Source of the DNA: Kingdonia uniflora
Taxonomy: Eukaryota; Streptophyta; Magnoliopsida; Ranunculales; Circaeasteraceae
NCBI GenBank assembly: GCA_014058105.1
Contig: JACGCM010002684.1
Coordinates: forward strand, 930,001-994,000
Direction of reading: 5' to 3'
Length of the DNA: 64,000 nt
Shown: piece by piece, positions 1 through 11,822 of the stretch
Layout of the letters: each line of letters starts with the position of its first letter
How positions within the stretch are numbered: position 1 is the first letter of the stretch
Position numbers and translations under genes: made by a program
The notes under the pieces: generated by a model
Seen by the model: only the letters and a program-made list of their open reading frames with translations
Database searches by the model: none
Told to the model about the DNA's origin: nothing

Positions 1-2552
1 TTCATCAAATACCTCATTGTCATGTTGTACATCTTTTTTTCCAGTATAATACACCACTACAGTTGGTTGTTCTGAATCCTCTTCTTTAGCAACATCATCA
101 ACTTTCTCATCACCATCAACTTTCTCATCACCTTTGATTCTTCCATCTGTAAAATATGATATACATACTATGAATGGTAAAATTAAATAAACAAACAACA
201 GGGTAGCAACAAATATGGTAGATAGCTCAAAACAAATGTTAGATAAATAAATACCTATTGAACTTTTTCTTCTTCAAATTTAACTTTCTCCTCGATATCG
301 TTCTTATCATCATTATTTTTTTCTTCACCCTTCTTCCACTTCATATACAATAAATAAAATGAACAAGGACATCAGAATAAATGAAAGTTCTGGAAAAGAG
401 AATGAAAAAGACAACATCACAAATGCAAAAATATTCTGAACAAATGACAAACATCTGAGGAAATGGAAAATTACATAGAATAAATGCCAATATGTAAAAC
501 ACAAATGTCAAATAAAATCATAAAAATGATAAGAAGTAACAAACAGATGATACCTCTAGAAGTTCACCACCATATTCAGACGATATCGCATTGAAATTTA
601 CTTCCCTCCCAACTTCAACATCATCTGCCATTAAAGCATTTGCCACCTCCAATACCTTTCCAGGCGTAACTCGCTAAAGCAAATTTTTGGTAGATGATTA
701 AATATTCTGAAGTTCTGGGAATTGCACCCGTCTCTTCCTTGACACTCTATTCGCCAAGCCCTTCTTGGGGATCTTGGGGATTAAGCCTTTCAATTGGATC
801 AGTAGGACATGATCAAATTGTTCATTAGTAAAAGCTTCTTTCTTCGGGCCTTCAACCTTTTTCTTCTTGTTGAGCACATCAGTTTCTTCTACCTTCTTCT
901 GCCATTCTCTTTTACCTTTTTTTGTTATCGGCTCCGCCTTCTTCCTTTTCCCATCTTCTTTCTCATTACCTCCTTCTCGCTTGGGTTTTGCAGTTTTATC
1001 CAGAGTAGAGAACTGGTACTGCCCAAGGAGTGGAGTATCTCCAAGTGGTAGAGTACTGTCTCCCACTGTAGACATCAAAATTTGTTCTAACATTTTACCA
1101 TTGTTATGCAACATTTTGCCATGCTCCTCTAGCTGGAAGCATACCCTAACCACTATAGCTCTGATCTTAGTCGCAGAAGAACTACTACCTATTATAGGTG
1201 CAATGACTGTAGGTACACCGACTGCAGGTGCACCGATTGTAGGTGCTTTAATTTGATATCTCTAAAATTTTCATACAGGTGACGATGACAAAGGGCAACT
1301 TAGAAATGAAAAAAAAGGACTTCATAATGACAGAAAAATCAAACAAATCTCAAGAAGAGAATACAAAATGCCAAAACTAGGAAATAAAATGATAGGAAAC
1401 AATAAAATAAATAAAATAAATGACAAAGAATCAATAAAATAAATCAAGATCATACAAAGAATGGTAGATTACCATGGCCTCTTGCACAAGATCATGTTGT
1501 ATGTCAGTCTCAGAGGGCTTCATAGCTATTACCAGCAAATCGGGTTAGCAAAAAACTTTTTAAACGTCACAATTTGGCGACGCTTAAAGGGTGTCATCCT
1601 CTATCCCTGTAGCTTAGGGAATAAATGTATGGATTCCTCAATTCATGGAAACTTCAGGCTAGGAATAGAAAGGAAAGTCCATATCATCAACACCCAGGTA
1701 CATCCGTAGAGTGATAAAGCTTTATCTAATTTTTTATCAGCGGCCGATCGATATTTGGCAAACTCCACTATTTGCCTCCACAAGAAATTACAGACTTGCT
1801 CACCCCAGGGGAATCTGTTGAACCATTGTAGATCATCTACCAGATCAACATACTTCACCCAAATGTTTGTCCCCTTGTTCGGGAGGAGAAAGGATAGAAT
1901 AATTTTCAACAAATTTAATCGAAGAACATCTTCTACAAAATAAAATAACACAATGTAATGATAAGAACCTTAGCCAAAAATGGAAAATACAATACAAATA
2001 TTAGAGGGGTGAAAAATACAATGAAGGATGATGATAAAGAATATAACACAAATGACAAATTAGAGCCTTACCCTGATGTCATTCTAATTTTGCCTGTTTT
2101 AACGCATCATCAATTTCCTTCAGCCCATATGTATTCTTCCTCTTGGGGAATCACCTCATTCTAAAATTCATCATATACTCAGGATCAACAAATAAGAACT
2201 CGTTTGCAATAGGGGAGACGCGTAGCCTCAAAATCTGCCAAACATGAATGAGCTTCATCTGAATTATCGTCTTCCCAAATTGGAACTTCATATCACCAAG
2301 ATGACGATCAAATATTTCTACAACCAACATCGACATCGTCGCTATTGGATCAATCAGAAGTAAGGGTTCAAAGCAAGTGGCACGAAGAACACCCTTCTCC
2401 TCTTCAGGCATAGCTACGAACATTTTTTGAACTCCAAAACCTATACACCGATAGGTATAATTTTTAGCATTTGAGGTGCCCTTCTTGGCTTAACCCTCCT
2501 GTGCTTGGTTCCCCCCTTCAACTTGTTCATTCACTTCTTTATCAGACTTCAT
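1..2552 (-). pseudogene. DUF1985 (Ulp1-protease-associated) gene, 5' part, cut by window edge
   Basis: Read on the minus strand, this is a multi-exon gene. The start is ATG at 2,552, followed by a block (to ~2,072) with FVAMPEEEKGVLR and VSPIANEFLFVDPEYMM. After a splice-like junction the 1,936-1,640 block carries DLVDDLQWFNRFPWGEQVC and LYGCTWVLMIWTF. This is the pattern of the plant DUF1985 domain, which normally precedes an Ulp1/C48 SUMO-protease domain in Mutator-type KI elements. Further exons are 1,257-698 (PTVGAP-like repeats, then a Lys/Glu-rich stretch), about 673-553, 345-257 and 152-1, the last two very acidic with a duplicated GDEKVD. Donor-like GTAAG or GTATC follows several blocks. 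In-frame stops occur near 2,505, 2,167 and 2,083, so the copy is probably dead. The protease domain would lie beyond the left edge and is not visible. The exon model is by eye. Confidence 0.6.
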
Positions 2553-2689
2553 TATGGAAGAAGAAGAAAAAATAGACTTTGATCAAACACCTGGTAGGCA
2601 GTAGTAACACACACTTATATAATACAAAAACTACACAAACACACAGATGATTTGCCAATGATTTTTGAGAAAAAGGTTTGTGCAACTAG

Positions 2690-3905
2690 GATGGTTTTAT
2701 GCTCGTCAATCACATGCACGATTTGTAAAAACGAAATGGGTTGATTTTTACGGTCTTTGCAGTGGTCGTGAAGGAAGAAAGTGTTTGAGGAATAGGAATG
2801 GTTTTTGGCGACAAAAGCTAAACGAACTCGTGTGAATCACACTCTTTACCTAACCCTAGAGAACTGTAAGCAAATGCCAAATAATAAACTAATGGTGACA
2901 GAGTCTGCTTGATCCAATATAACTGATGTTTAAACGCATGATAAATTGGTTTTAACGAATGACAAGGAATGCATGTAATGGTGACTGGGTGTGCCTTACA
3001 CGTCTCGAAATTGTAAGGACACGTGTAGATCGAGGAACGATTAAAATTTGACACGTGGCGTGATAATAATATTTTTATGATTTGATTTTTTTTTTATTAA
3101 TTATGAAGTGACATTCGAACTAGTGGAGCCCATAGCCTTACCTGTTGCCTTACTTGTAGAGCCCACAGCCTAAAAACCTACTTTAATATTGAAGCAGTTG
3201 ATATTTTTAGAAAAAATGACAAAAATGAATAGAAAAAATGACAAAGGCGAATGAACAAATGGGAAAGTTACATAACATAAATGATAATAGTCTGTTAAAA
3301 ATGACATAGACTTCTGTAAGAATGCTAGAGTTAAAGTAAATAAATAACATAATTTTGTTTGCCGTAGCCGCGCAGACAATTTGCCATCATTTGTTCCACG
3401 AGTTGAGTATAGTAGGGTACCATCTACAAGAGTTACGAGTACCATCATTTCCTCCATGCCCAAGGAGTAGAGTACCAGTCTTCAATCAAACCTGTAGTAG
3501 GCAGCCGTCATACAGGCGGTTTGTGACAAATAATCGGGACGATTTTTGCGGTTGAGTAAGATGAAGAAACTGTTTGATGAATCAGGATCGCTTTTGGCTC
3601 CAAAAACCAGACGAACTCCTGTGAACCGTAGGTGATACCTAACCATAAGCGATGAGACACAGTAACAAAATTGGTGAAAGAGTCTGTCTTCTTATAAATA
3701 ATAAATCTGTTTAAAGGTATGATAAAATGTACTACAACAAATGATAAGTAGTTCACGAGATGGTGATAATGTCAGCCTTCCCCGTACACGTGGCTTGATA
3801 TAATAGTTTTAAATGAGATAGATAATTTTTTATAATTTTTTATTATACCGGATGTGACATTTGTACTTGTGGAGCCCAAAAACTTGTGGTTGTCTGCTGT
3901 AATAT
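2690..3905 (+). repeat. Diverged direct duplication, units ~2,690-3,180 and ~3,510-3,905
   Basis: Two blocks share the same order of short matches: a CGATTTKTRCGGT-like stretch, the words aaacGAACTC..GTGAA, CCTAACC, GAGTCTG, ATGATAAA, CACGTGGC and GTGGAGCCCA. The spacing is about 0.75-0.8 kb. The DNA between them (3,180-3,480) resembles intron and exon text of the neighbouring DUF1985 gene (CCCAAGGAGTRGAGTA at ~1,025 and ~3,460). It looks like an old tandem duplication of the upstream part of that gene. No open gene is seen in either block. Confidence 0.5.
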
Positions 3906-4214
3906 TGGAACTTTAGTAGGGGAAAATATGGGTTTTCCTCTTGCCATTATCAATTTTGGAATTTATTGTTCCCTAGGTCTGATTTTGTAAAGATGTCAAA
4001 AACTAGTATTTATTCTCATAATTTCCAACTCCTAAATGCTAGGATTACTAACCCAACTACTAAGAGAACTCCAGTATAAAGTACAAGTTTGGGTGTTGGC
4101 TCTGACAGGGGGCCCATAGAAAATCCAATCCACACCCAGCCTCTCCCAGCAGTGAGTTTGAGTTTGTGACGTGCTTTTTTATATAATATTTTAAACAAAA
4201 TCAAAATACTGCGC
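3906..4214. other. No gene seen
   Basis: AT-rich sequence with no reading frame or motif that I recognise. The short minus-strand frame at 4,016-4,204 has no family signature and is most likely chance. Confidence 0.5.
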
Positions 4215-4265
4215 AGTCTTCTTTTTACCGTGCGGTAAAAGAAATACCGTCACCGCAACTGTTAA
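4215..4265. repeat. Harbinger-type terminal-repeat-like motif
   Basis: The block contains the 14-bp palindrome TTACCGTGCGGTAA followed by AAGAAATACCG. The outer end of Harbinger copy 2 (near 61,288) reads GTGCGGTAAAAAGAACAC, and that of copy 1 (near 11,310-11,380) contains TTACCGTACGGT and GCGGTAAATAGAACACCG. It may be the missing transposase-side end of copy 1, which would then enclose the 4.3-8.5 kb insertions, or the end of a separate MITE. No target duplication was confirmed. Confidence 0.35.
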
Positions 4266-4334
4266 TATTTTATTTTCTCCAACTCGACTCATTATCATTT
4301 TACTTCCTTATCTCTCTTAATTCGAAGGTATTCC

Positions 4335-6520
4335 TTGAAAAAAAATCTAATCTCTCTCAAAATCAAATGGAAGTGCCAGAGGGAGACCTACACCAGTATA
4401 TTACCTGGGCTTAAAGAGACAAGTGATCCAGAGCGAGTCGTAACTCGGTCGAGGTCCAAAAGGAAGAAAAAAAGAGTAGAATTTGAATATGCACAACAAA
4501 CCCAAGGCATACCACGCCCACCCCAAGAAAACTTCCCAACCAAGTTTATTACCGGCCTCCCAGACGGCTTAACTCATATATATTATACTGGCAAGGAACT
4601 CACGATAAGTTTTGTTTACATTGTGATTTTGATATTTCCATTAATTAAGTGTTTGACAAAATGCTCCAATGAACAGAATCAGGATTCAATACATCTGCAC
4701 GGCACATTTACTATGGTGATCAAAGTTTGGAAGGAGATTTCCACAATTTCAATAATAAATGATCTCGTGGTGAAGATATTCGGGAGCTTCATGGATATAC
4801 GCTTGGGTAATTCTGATAATCGATTAATTCAGGCGCTAACAGAGCGTTAGTGGCCGACAATACACACTTTTCTATTCCTGTGTACAGAAATAGAGATCGC
4901 TCTAATAGATTTCCATATGCTAACATCATTAGCAATCGACAGATATCCTACACAGGTACCGGATGATGACAGCTGAAGTATTTTATCCAACGCAAGGCAA
5001 TTGCTCCCCCGCATCGAAAGTTTTAATACAAAGAGTGGGAACGTCAGCATTTCACATTTGAGGGCGTACTTGACCATTACAGATGATCGGGAGGATGATA
5101 TTACCATTGTTCGTACTTTTATCATCTTCATGATGAGACATTTATGGTTCCAAACGGCCAACGACACAGTCCCACTTGAATATCTCATGGTCGTGGCCGA
5201 TTTGGACGAAGCTTCCAAATATGACTAGGGTTCAACTATTCTTGCTTCCCTATACTATGGTTTAGATATCGCAATCACGACCAGGGGTGCCATCACTGGA
5301 TTTTCCCAACATATTGAGGTACGCTAACATTTTTTCCTTACAAGTTATAAATCAAATATCTTCCAATAGACGTTTTAAATAGAATTTATAATTATTTTTT
5401 ATGCTATTTTGAAATACAGTATTGGTTCTACGAGTATTGTGGGGTTGGTCACCCTATTCTCAAGGAAGTGCTTAAGTTCACGTCCTATCCGCGCCTAAAG
5501 GCATGGGGGAAGGGGAACAGGAAGAAAAAAATGACCACCGGACTATTAAGTCAATCAACTGGAAACTTGGGCGGAATCTGCGGTATTACATTTAAATTAC
5601 ATACGTACTACGTTGCTCCCTGTCCCGTAAGAGGGTGCCACTTCAAGTCCCAAATAGAAACTGCGAGTTTTACTTAAGGGATAGATGTTAAAGGTAGTTG
5701 ATTGGCACTACGGGTATTCCTTTGGATCCTCCGCTTAATATGTCGCTACATCTTAGTTTAGCTAATTTACATGCGATGAGATAGGCCAGCTTTGTTGATT
5801 ATGACCAGTTTGTGATAGGGAAGGAGCGAGAGACTTACGTCTCATAGTGAGCTAACCAAACTTATAAGGTAGGCCACCTGTTAACAGATTCCCAGAGAAT
5901 GGAGAATATAAATCTGTTCTGACCCACTGTACTCAGGGCTGGTATTATACCCATGGTGGTTACGTCAGCAGAGGTTCATTGCTTATCCCAAGACTTCAGT
6001 CTGCCTGGCGAGGAGAAGGGGCCAGACCCAGGGTGGTACATGGAATGGAAAGGGAGGCGTAAGATGCTCCCATCCACCACTTGAGGGACCTGCCAGTCTT
6101 CCTCATACGGCACATAGAAGTTGTGGCACCTAACTCATGGTATGCGGTGACTCGCCCTTGTAGAGTTTGCGCGGGATGCCTAAATGATCCAGGACTTGAC
6201 TGTTGAAAATACTACTCTTATGAGGAACATGGACAGTATAGACAACCAACTATATTCGCATGCAAGTAATTTATTTATTTATTTATTTCTTAATGTCATA
6301 TTTATTTTTTCAAAATCTAAATAAATTTTCTTTGTTTGGTTTAGAGCCTACATCTGAAGAGGGGGCGTGAGGTACGGTTGGTACCGCACCACTAGGAGGT
6401 AGCGCGAAGACGATGCAGGGGACCCGTGAACATGGTCTGCGAACCAGGGAAACCGGTAGTAGCCGCAGGGGGCCAGGTACTGGAGATGATATTGACCCGT
6501 CTCAGTAGATATATGTGTTT
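4335..6520 (+). pseudogene. Plant mobile domain (PMD / aminotransferase-like) pseudogene
   Basis: The recognisable core runs from ~4,990 to ~5,560. It has ITDDREDDITIVRTFIIF, then PLEYLMVVADLDEASKYD, an in-frame TAG where the family has Trp, GSTILASLYYGLDIAITT and GAITGFSQHIE. A donor-like GTACGC follows, then a ~100-bp intron, then YWFYEYCGVGHPILKE and FTSYPRLKAWGKGNRKKK. That order is typical of the plant mobile domain found in MULE-derived and MAIN-like plant proteins. Upstream, 4,335-4,850 encodes a basic, Arg/Lys-rich leader. Downstream, weaker blocks such as YDQFVIGKERETYVS (~5,800-5,845) and WYMEWKGRRKM (~6,040) sit in shifting frames. Several stops and frameshifts make a functional product unlikely. 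Both ends are uncertain. Confidence 0.55.
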
Positions 6521-6756
6521 TTTTTTATGTTTTTGTAGACGTAATCTTTTATTGTAAACATTAGTGTTAATTTCAATTAAAGAATTTTGTTTCTCTATAT
6601 AAGTACTTATACGACCTGATGTCCAATTTCTTTATATAAATCAATATTAATAAATTTATTTTGAGTCTTGAATTTAAATAGAAATGCAATTACAATGCTT
6701 AAAATAGTAGTTCTACGCACGAAATGAAACTCAAAATAGATTTAATTAAACTTAAT
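6521..6756. other. AT-rich spacer, no gene seen
   Basis: Very AT-rich, with no recognisable coding content. Confidence 0.5.
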
Positions 6757-7589
6757 TCATCCTTTACGGCTGATATAAGGATTAAACTCGGACCATTCAG
6801 TAAGGGGGAGCGGATTCCGTCCATAGTTTTCTAGCAGATAATTTGTAGGAAAATCAGGCGGGACGTAGTTCTGGTAAAAAATATTATATGGAGTCTCGAA
6901 CGGGAACGGCTTATTGTATTTCTCATACAACCAGAGACATTCAGGCACGTCGAGGCATCATGTATTCCAGTTCTTCTTGCTTTAGTGATCTTTTACCCAG
7001 ATACAAAGAAAGTATTGAAACCAACATAGAGCTTCCCTCGTATGAGTTTGGCTGAAGTCTAGTCAAACTTTAAATGCAAGCTACGCAAGCAGTAAACTCA
7101 GTGCTAGAACCAAATTCTCGAACTAAGAGTTTCTGATCGCCACAATGTGATGGAAATACAGAAGCAGACTCTTACTGGATGTCTCCTTCCTCCACTACCA
7201 TTACATCCTCCTCTGAAATCACCACCTCCGAAGTGTTGGTAGAGATGAGGAGGGTCTAACGTTAGAATCCATGGTGACACAAGCAATCAGCATATCTGAC
7301 CCGTAGATATACCTATCTCTACATATGAAGCCCTAACCCTGTCTTCCACAAGAGTGCGGAGACAGACCCACTGATCTTTGCCTGTCAAGACGACGACATG
7401 AAATCTTTACTTATAGTAGAAATATTCCTCAGCTTCAACCGCTTCCTCTTTCGACAAGCCTTGGTACGTCGGAGGAATAGGAGCAGGTATCGACATTTCT
7501 AAGGAACGGTCACCAAAGTATTTCAACTTCAGCCTCTGCGTTTTAGACTCAATCCTCTCTTCAAGAACCATCCTCTGAGTTTTCACCAT
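6757..7589 (-). pseudogene. Unidentified ORF fragments antisense to the LTR element
   Basis: Minus-strand frames at 7,589-7,407 (60 aa, Glu/Lys-rich, ending SKEEAVEAEEYFYYK) and 6,948-6,757 (63 aa, with PPDFPTNYLLENYGRNPLP) look more protein-like than chance, but I do not recognise a family. They lie just inside the polypurine tract of the LTR remnant at 7,910, in the opposite orientation to it. They could be an accessory ORF, a captured host fragment, or part of an older element that the retroelement entered. Stops separate the pieces. Confidence 0.25.
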
Positions 7590-7909
7590 TTAAAAAAAAT
7601 GATCACATTTACGAAAATGTCATGCAAAGCAAGCACTGTTTCAAAGATTTCCTACAGGTACTATTTATTAGCCCTATATTTATTGTGCAAGTACATTTTC
7701 TCAAGCGCAATCATTTATTACAGACGTGACTATTCAAACGCAACTATCACATACATCCGTATCCGCATCATTATTTAATACCCATCACTTCCCAATATCA
7801 CGTAACTTTCACCCAATCATTGCCATCATTACTCCGTTTCAAATTTTAACTTTTTAACACATTCTTTCACAACCAAAGCCACTCGTGACTTTGGTTGCAA
7901 GGGGGAGAT

Positions 7910-8478
7910 TGTAGGGACTTATCCCTCAATCTTGTTCAAAGATAAGCTTACCCAGGTCAAATTACCTCTATCTTAGGCTCACGTATTTCTAGCACTCTAG
8001 TCAACATTCCAACCAGCCCACAAACTACCCAAGAACGTGAATCGAGCTAAACCCAGAAAACATTACCCAGTCAAAGACACTTGTCTCCCACAAACTCGTC
8101 ACTTATTCACTCAACCACCACTAACCACATTATTTAGAAAACGTACTCCAGCACGATGAAGAGCTGTGGCAAAAGCCTATATAAAGGAAAAATTCCAGAA
8201 TAGACAAGGACAAGAAATTTTTTGTAAACTTCTTATTTACGAGATTAAAAGCATTTCTATATTTAGAGATCACTTATAATAAAGATATCTACCTCATGCA
8301 ATAAAGATACTTTCACAAAAATTCTCCATACAAGGTCGTGGTTATTACCTGTTCAGAGGTTTTCTACTCTAAAAACACTTGTTTCCATTTCTTACTTTCC
8401 ATTAGAGTATTGTTACAGGTACATTGGTGTGATAGCTAATTCCAAATCATTTCGAGCTTACGGAATTTGGCCATTACA
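7910..8478 (+). repeat. LTR (569 bp) of an LTR retroelement, with polypurine tract
   Basis: The block starts TGTAGGGAC directly after AAGGGGGAGAT, a typical polypurine tract, and ends GGCCATTACA. It has a TATA-like CTATATAAAG at ~8,178. Two related, diverged copies occur at 54,839-55,451 (+) and 19,429-20,039 (-), sharing the TATA region, the TTTCGAGCTTACGGAATT block and the terminal CCATTACA. The PPT makes this the 3' LTR of an element whose interior lies to the left. No 5' LTR was found. It abuts the truncated 5' end of the Harbinger transposase, so it probably inserted into that gene. Confidence 0.65.
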
Positions 8479-8507
8479 TACGTGATTATTACTTTGTCTA
8501 AAAACCC

Positions 8508-9374
8508 AACAATGGTAGTACTATGGGGTTATCACCATACAAAAAAATAGCTGCGGTACTACATTTCCTAAGATACGGTCTTGTGGTAGATTTTTTTAAC
8601 GAGTATATCCGAATAGGAGAAAGCACAACCTTGTTAAGTATGAAAAGGTTTTGTGTTGCGGTTATACAAATTTTTGGCAAGGAATATCTTCAAGCACCAA
8701 ACGCGGCTGACATTGAAAGGTTAAAAGCGATCGAAAAGTCAAAGGAATTTCCTGGCATATTAGGAAACCTTGATTGCATGCATTGGATATGGAAAATTTT
8801 CTCATAGCTTGGCACGGCCAATTTACTGGTCATTACCCTAAGACGACACTGATTCTTGAAGTGGTAGCTTCACACGACCTTTAGATTTGGCATACTTTTT
8901 TTGGATTTCCAGGGTCTAATAATAATATCAATGTCCTACAACAATCACATCGTTTTACCGACCTGGCCGATGGAATTGCCCTGCCTTGCAATTATACAAT
9001 TGCCAAAAAAGTTTATGATATGGAGTATTACATAGCGGATGGTATATACCCCAAATAGGGAACACTTGCCCAAACCATATCCAATCCGGTTAAGCGAAAC
9101 AAAAATTATTTGCTTAACAACAGAAAGTTGTCGTAAAAACGTTAAACGGGCTTTTGAGATTTTACAATCATGGTTTCATATTGTAAAAAATCCGGTTAAA
9201 TTATGGAAACCCGAGGTTTTGAACAATGTCATGAAGGCGTGCGTGATAATGTATAATATGATCGTTGAAAAGGTACGAGGTTTATTCCTATCATACTTAG
9301 ACTACGATCCGACCAATCCCTCAACTATCAAAAGTGAACAGGTCAATATTGTAAACAAACGCAGAACAATATAA
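8508..9374 (+). pseudogene. Harbinger (DDE_Tnp_4) transposase pseudogene
   Basis: PIF/Harbinger transposases cut and paste DNA at TWA targets. This copy shows EYIRIGESTTLLSMKRFC, then FGKEYLQAPNAADIERL and FPGILGNLDCMHW, the family's conserved block around the first catalytic Asp. After a stop the text continues in other frames with ENCLIAWHGQFTGHYPK, DLADGIALPCNYTIAKKVYD, RKNVKRAFEILQSWFHIV and KLWKPEVLNNVMKACVIMYNM. The RKxVxRAFxxLQ motif marks the region of the last catalytic Glu. Stops and frame changes occur at ~8,805 and between 8,880 and 9,120, so it is dead. The N-terminal part is missing because the LTR element sits at its 5' boundary. A clearly related copy lies at 63,242-64,000 (-). 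Confidence 0.75.
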
Positions 9375-9803
9375 TCATTTATATCAACAATGAACCGCAT
9401 TCATAGTCGAGAACTAAACTTTGATCTAAAGGATGATCTAATCGAGCATTTGTGGGCCGTGAAGGGAAATCTTCAAACCTAGTACTCAATTTTTTGTATT
9501 GTCTAAGTGTTCTTGATGTAATTTCATGCTTCTTGTCGTAGAAGCTTATTGAACAAGTTTTTGATATTGCATTAATCTTGTATTTGTTTTAACACAATAT
9601 TCTCATAAATAAATATTTTAAAAAAAGATTGCATTCTTCAATAGCAAAGTACATTATTAAAGTGATTACATTATTAGAAGGTAAACTACATTCTTGGAAA
9701 GAAAACTTCTATATACAGTAAAGATAAATTATATTTCATCATCACCACTTCAAACTCCTGGTTCGTCCCTCTTGGTCTGACATTCTATGACCTCAGCTTG
9801 CCT
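9375..9803. other. Spacer between the two convergent Harbinger ORFs
   Basis: AT-rich 3' flanking DNA of the two Harbinger genes. It has a matching counterpart at 62,870-63,240 in copy 2 (shared text around TTGAACAAGTTTTTGATATT). No gene seen. Confidence 0.55.
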
Positions 9804-10910
9804 TTACAAATAGCATTGCAATTGATGTCCAGAAAGATTTCTCAGGTCTTTATCCATGATTTTACGATCTTCCCTTGCTTGTTCCAAATCAATTTTGGTT
9901 TGCCATTGTTGATTTTCTTTCGCCCTTCTTCTTTCTATTTTTTCTTTCGCTTGTCTCTTTTCCAACCGCAGTTCATCCAACATTGTTTGGATACCGCTAC
10001 CAGATGCAACAACACCATCCAAGGACTTTTGTGTTGCAAAGTTTTTTTAAAGATTTTTTGGCCGATGGGCCTACTTCCACCCTCATACAACAAACCATCT
10101 AATTCAGAATTTTGGCCCGCGAATTGAGGTGTAGGTGGGTCATCAGGGTCCTCCGATAGATTGTTTGATCTGACCGAGTTCCCTAGAGAAGAATTGTGTG
10201 ATGTTCTCCAAGCTACATTTCTTGGTGCATTCCCCGCATAGTTCAGCCTATCATCATTTAGGTTGGCCCATCGCGGTTCTCGCGCCAAAATCTTATACAC
10301 TTCACGGTATTAAAAGTCATTGCCGTCATTCAAGCCTTGATAGATCTTGTGTGTATCACTTTCCTACAATTTGCAAAAGTACCAAATACAAATAAATAAC
10401 GTGTATATCCAAGAAAAATAAATGAAATTGAGTTAAAGGAAATTAGAACATACCCGATCTTCATCGGTTATCTCGCTGTCGTAACAAAATTATACTTGAG
10501 CAACCATCCCCTTATACGCTACACATTATACATTATGAGGATACCACTGAGCATTGGTTAGCCCACATGATCATTGTGTGGGGAACTCAGGGTCTATGTT
10601 AAAGGCAATGTTGATCTTTTGATATAAAGTGAAACCCTTTGTGCGGCCCACGATCTGGACAGAAGCCATTACCTATGCCCTTGCGAGACACATGAAGTCT
10701 ACATCCGTCCAATGCAGTCCAGCATCATCCCTCTCATCCAAAAGCTGAACATCTTTTGGCACTTGCACGCTTTATCTTTGTTTTATGGGTGCTCTTTTCT
10801 TTCTTCCTTTTCCTTTTTCTTTCTCGGGCGTCGCCGCTTCAACAGGTATTGGTGCATTTGTGCCACTTTGATTGTGCTGAGTAGATTTACCATAGAATAG
10901 GTAATTCTTA
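9804..10910 (-). pseudogene. Harbinger ORF2 (SANT/Myb-like, NAM-associated C-terminus) pseudogene
   Basis: ORF2 proteins of PIF/Harbinger elements bind DNA and help bring the transposase to the nucleus. On the minus strand I read HWTDVDFMCLARAWAMASVQ (~10,705-10,650), GRTKGFTLYQKI, an intron-like gap near 10,360-10,455, AREPRWANLNDDRLNYAG, DPDDPPTPQFAGQNSELDG, GGSRPIGQKIFKK, and after a frameshift SGIQTMLDELRLEKRQAKEK with a charged coiled-coil-like tail ending near 9,804. Stops and at least one frameshift (around 10,035) are present. The matching copy at 61,870-62,866 is in better condition. The hydrophobic frames on the plus strand here are shadows. Confidence 0.65.
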
Positions 10911-11555
10911 AAGTAATTTGGAGGTTGAAAACCTTAAGGTTGAGTGAGTGGATAGGGTTGATAGTACGAGCTAAACGCCTGAGGTTACAGTTGAAAGAGT
11001 GTAAATGATTGTTGATATTGTCCTCCGAAGGTATCCCCTTATGGCATGGTAAATAGAGGTGGGGTCCATGATTGGAATTGATATTAGTTATTGTAGAGGT
11101 ATGGAGTGAATTATGATGATAGGTACTGAGAGAATGGTGCTGAAGGTGGGTTATAAGAGGATAGGGTCGACAATGTAGAGTTATTACTGTTGGTGCCAGA
11201 GTTTACCATTTAGGGATAACGTAGAGGTTCTCCTCTTGCTCTGCAATTGGGTTTGGGAAAGAAGAGACAGGGAGGGAGAGTTGAGCCAAGCTTTATGGCT
11301 AAGTAGTGTTCATTTTACCGTACGGTGCTTTTTTTACCGCCTAAATTTTCCAAGCGGTAAATAGAACACCGCCAAACTTTTTTTTTTCTTTTTTTTTTAG
11401 TTTAAGCTGCTCAAATTCAGTTGGGCTCGGACACATCCAGCTTGGCAAGCCCACACTCGTTTTGGCGCTGCTGGGAGGCAAAAAGATTAGGTTTGGGTTT
11501 GAGTTGACAAACCCAACCCAAACACAAACCCTGCTGGAGATGTTCTAAGAGTACA

Positions 11556-11822
11556 TTTTTGTTGTTTTCATTTTTTTTTGCCACTTTTGTCGTTGCTACA
11601 ATGGGATGGTGACATGTGGACATTATGAGTTGTCAAAATTTTTAATTCTACCTCTTTCTCTCTGCCCGAGACTTTTTGGGGCAACCTACAGAGTCCCACC
11701 GAATAAATATAAATAGAAGACATCCCTATTACTCTTGTTTATGTTTGTTCTCCTCTTTTCTCTTTTTCTCTCTCCTCTTCTTCTCTCTTCCTCTCGGTCC
11801 CTACACTACCACCATCAATGTC
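11556..11822 (+). repeat. Left terminal inverted repeat of the MULE
   Basis: It matches the reverse complement of 21,158-21,420 over nearly its whole length, with short indels. The inner end is a CT-rich tract (TTCTCTTTTTCTCTCTCCTC) that resembles a plant promoter or 5' leader. Confidence 0.65.

Larger units (their letters stand above)
8479..11385 (+). mobile_element. PIF/Harbinger element, copy 1 (left end truncated by LTR)
   Basis: It contains a Harbinger transposase remnant (+, 8,508-9,374) and the convergent second ORF (-, ~10,910-9,804), the usual two-gene PIF/Harbinger layout. The right end has CGGTAAAATGAACACTACTT-type terminal sequence (near 11,290-11,330, read on minus). It matches the outer end of copy 2 at 61,288-61,320, and the match continues inward through CTTTCCCAAACCCAATTG. 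The left end is interrupted by the LTR at 8,478 and may continue at the motif near 4,230. Confidence 0.65.

Noticed and set aside
809..1256. Plus-strand ORFs rich in Phe/Leu opposite the DUF1985 exon
   Set aside because: Antisense shadows of the Lys/Glu-rich minus-strand exon.
9798..10127. Hydrophobic plus-strand ORFs, repeated at 62,489-62,818 on minus
   Set aside because: Antisense of the charged coiled-coil part of Harbinger ORF2, conserved only because that element is duplicated.
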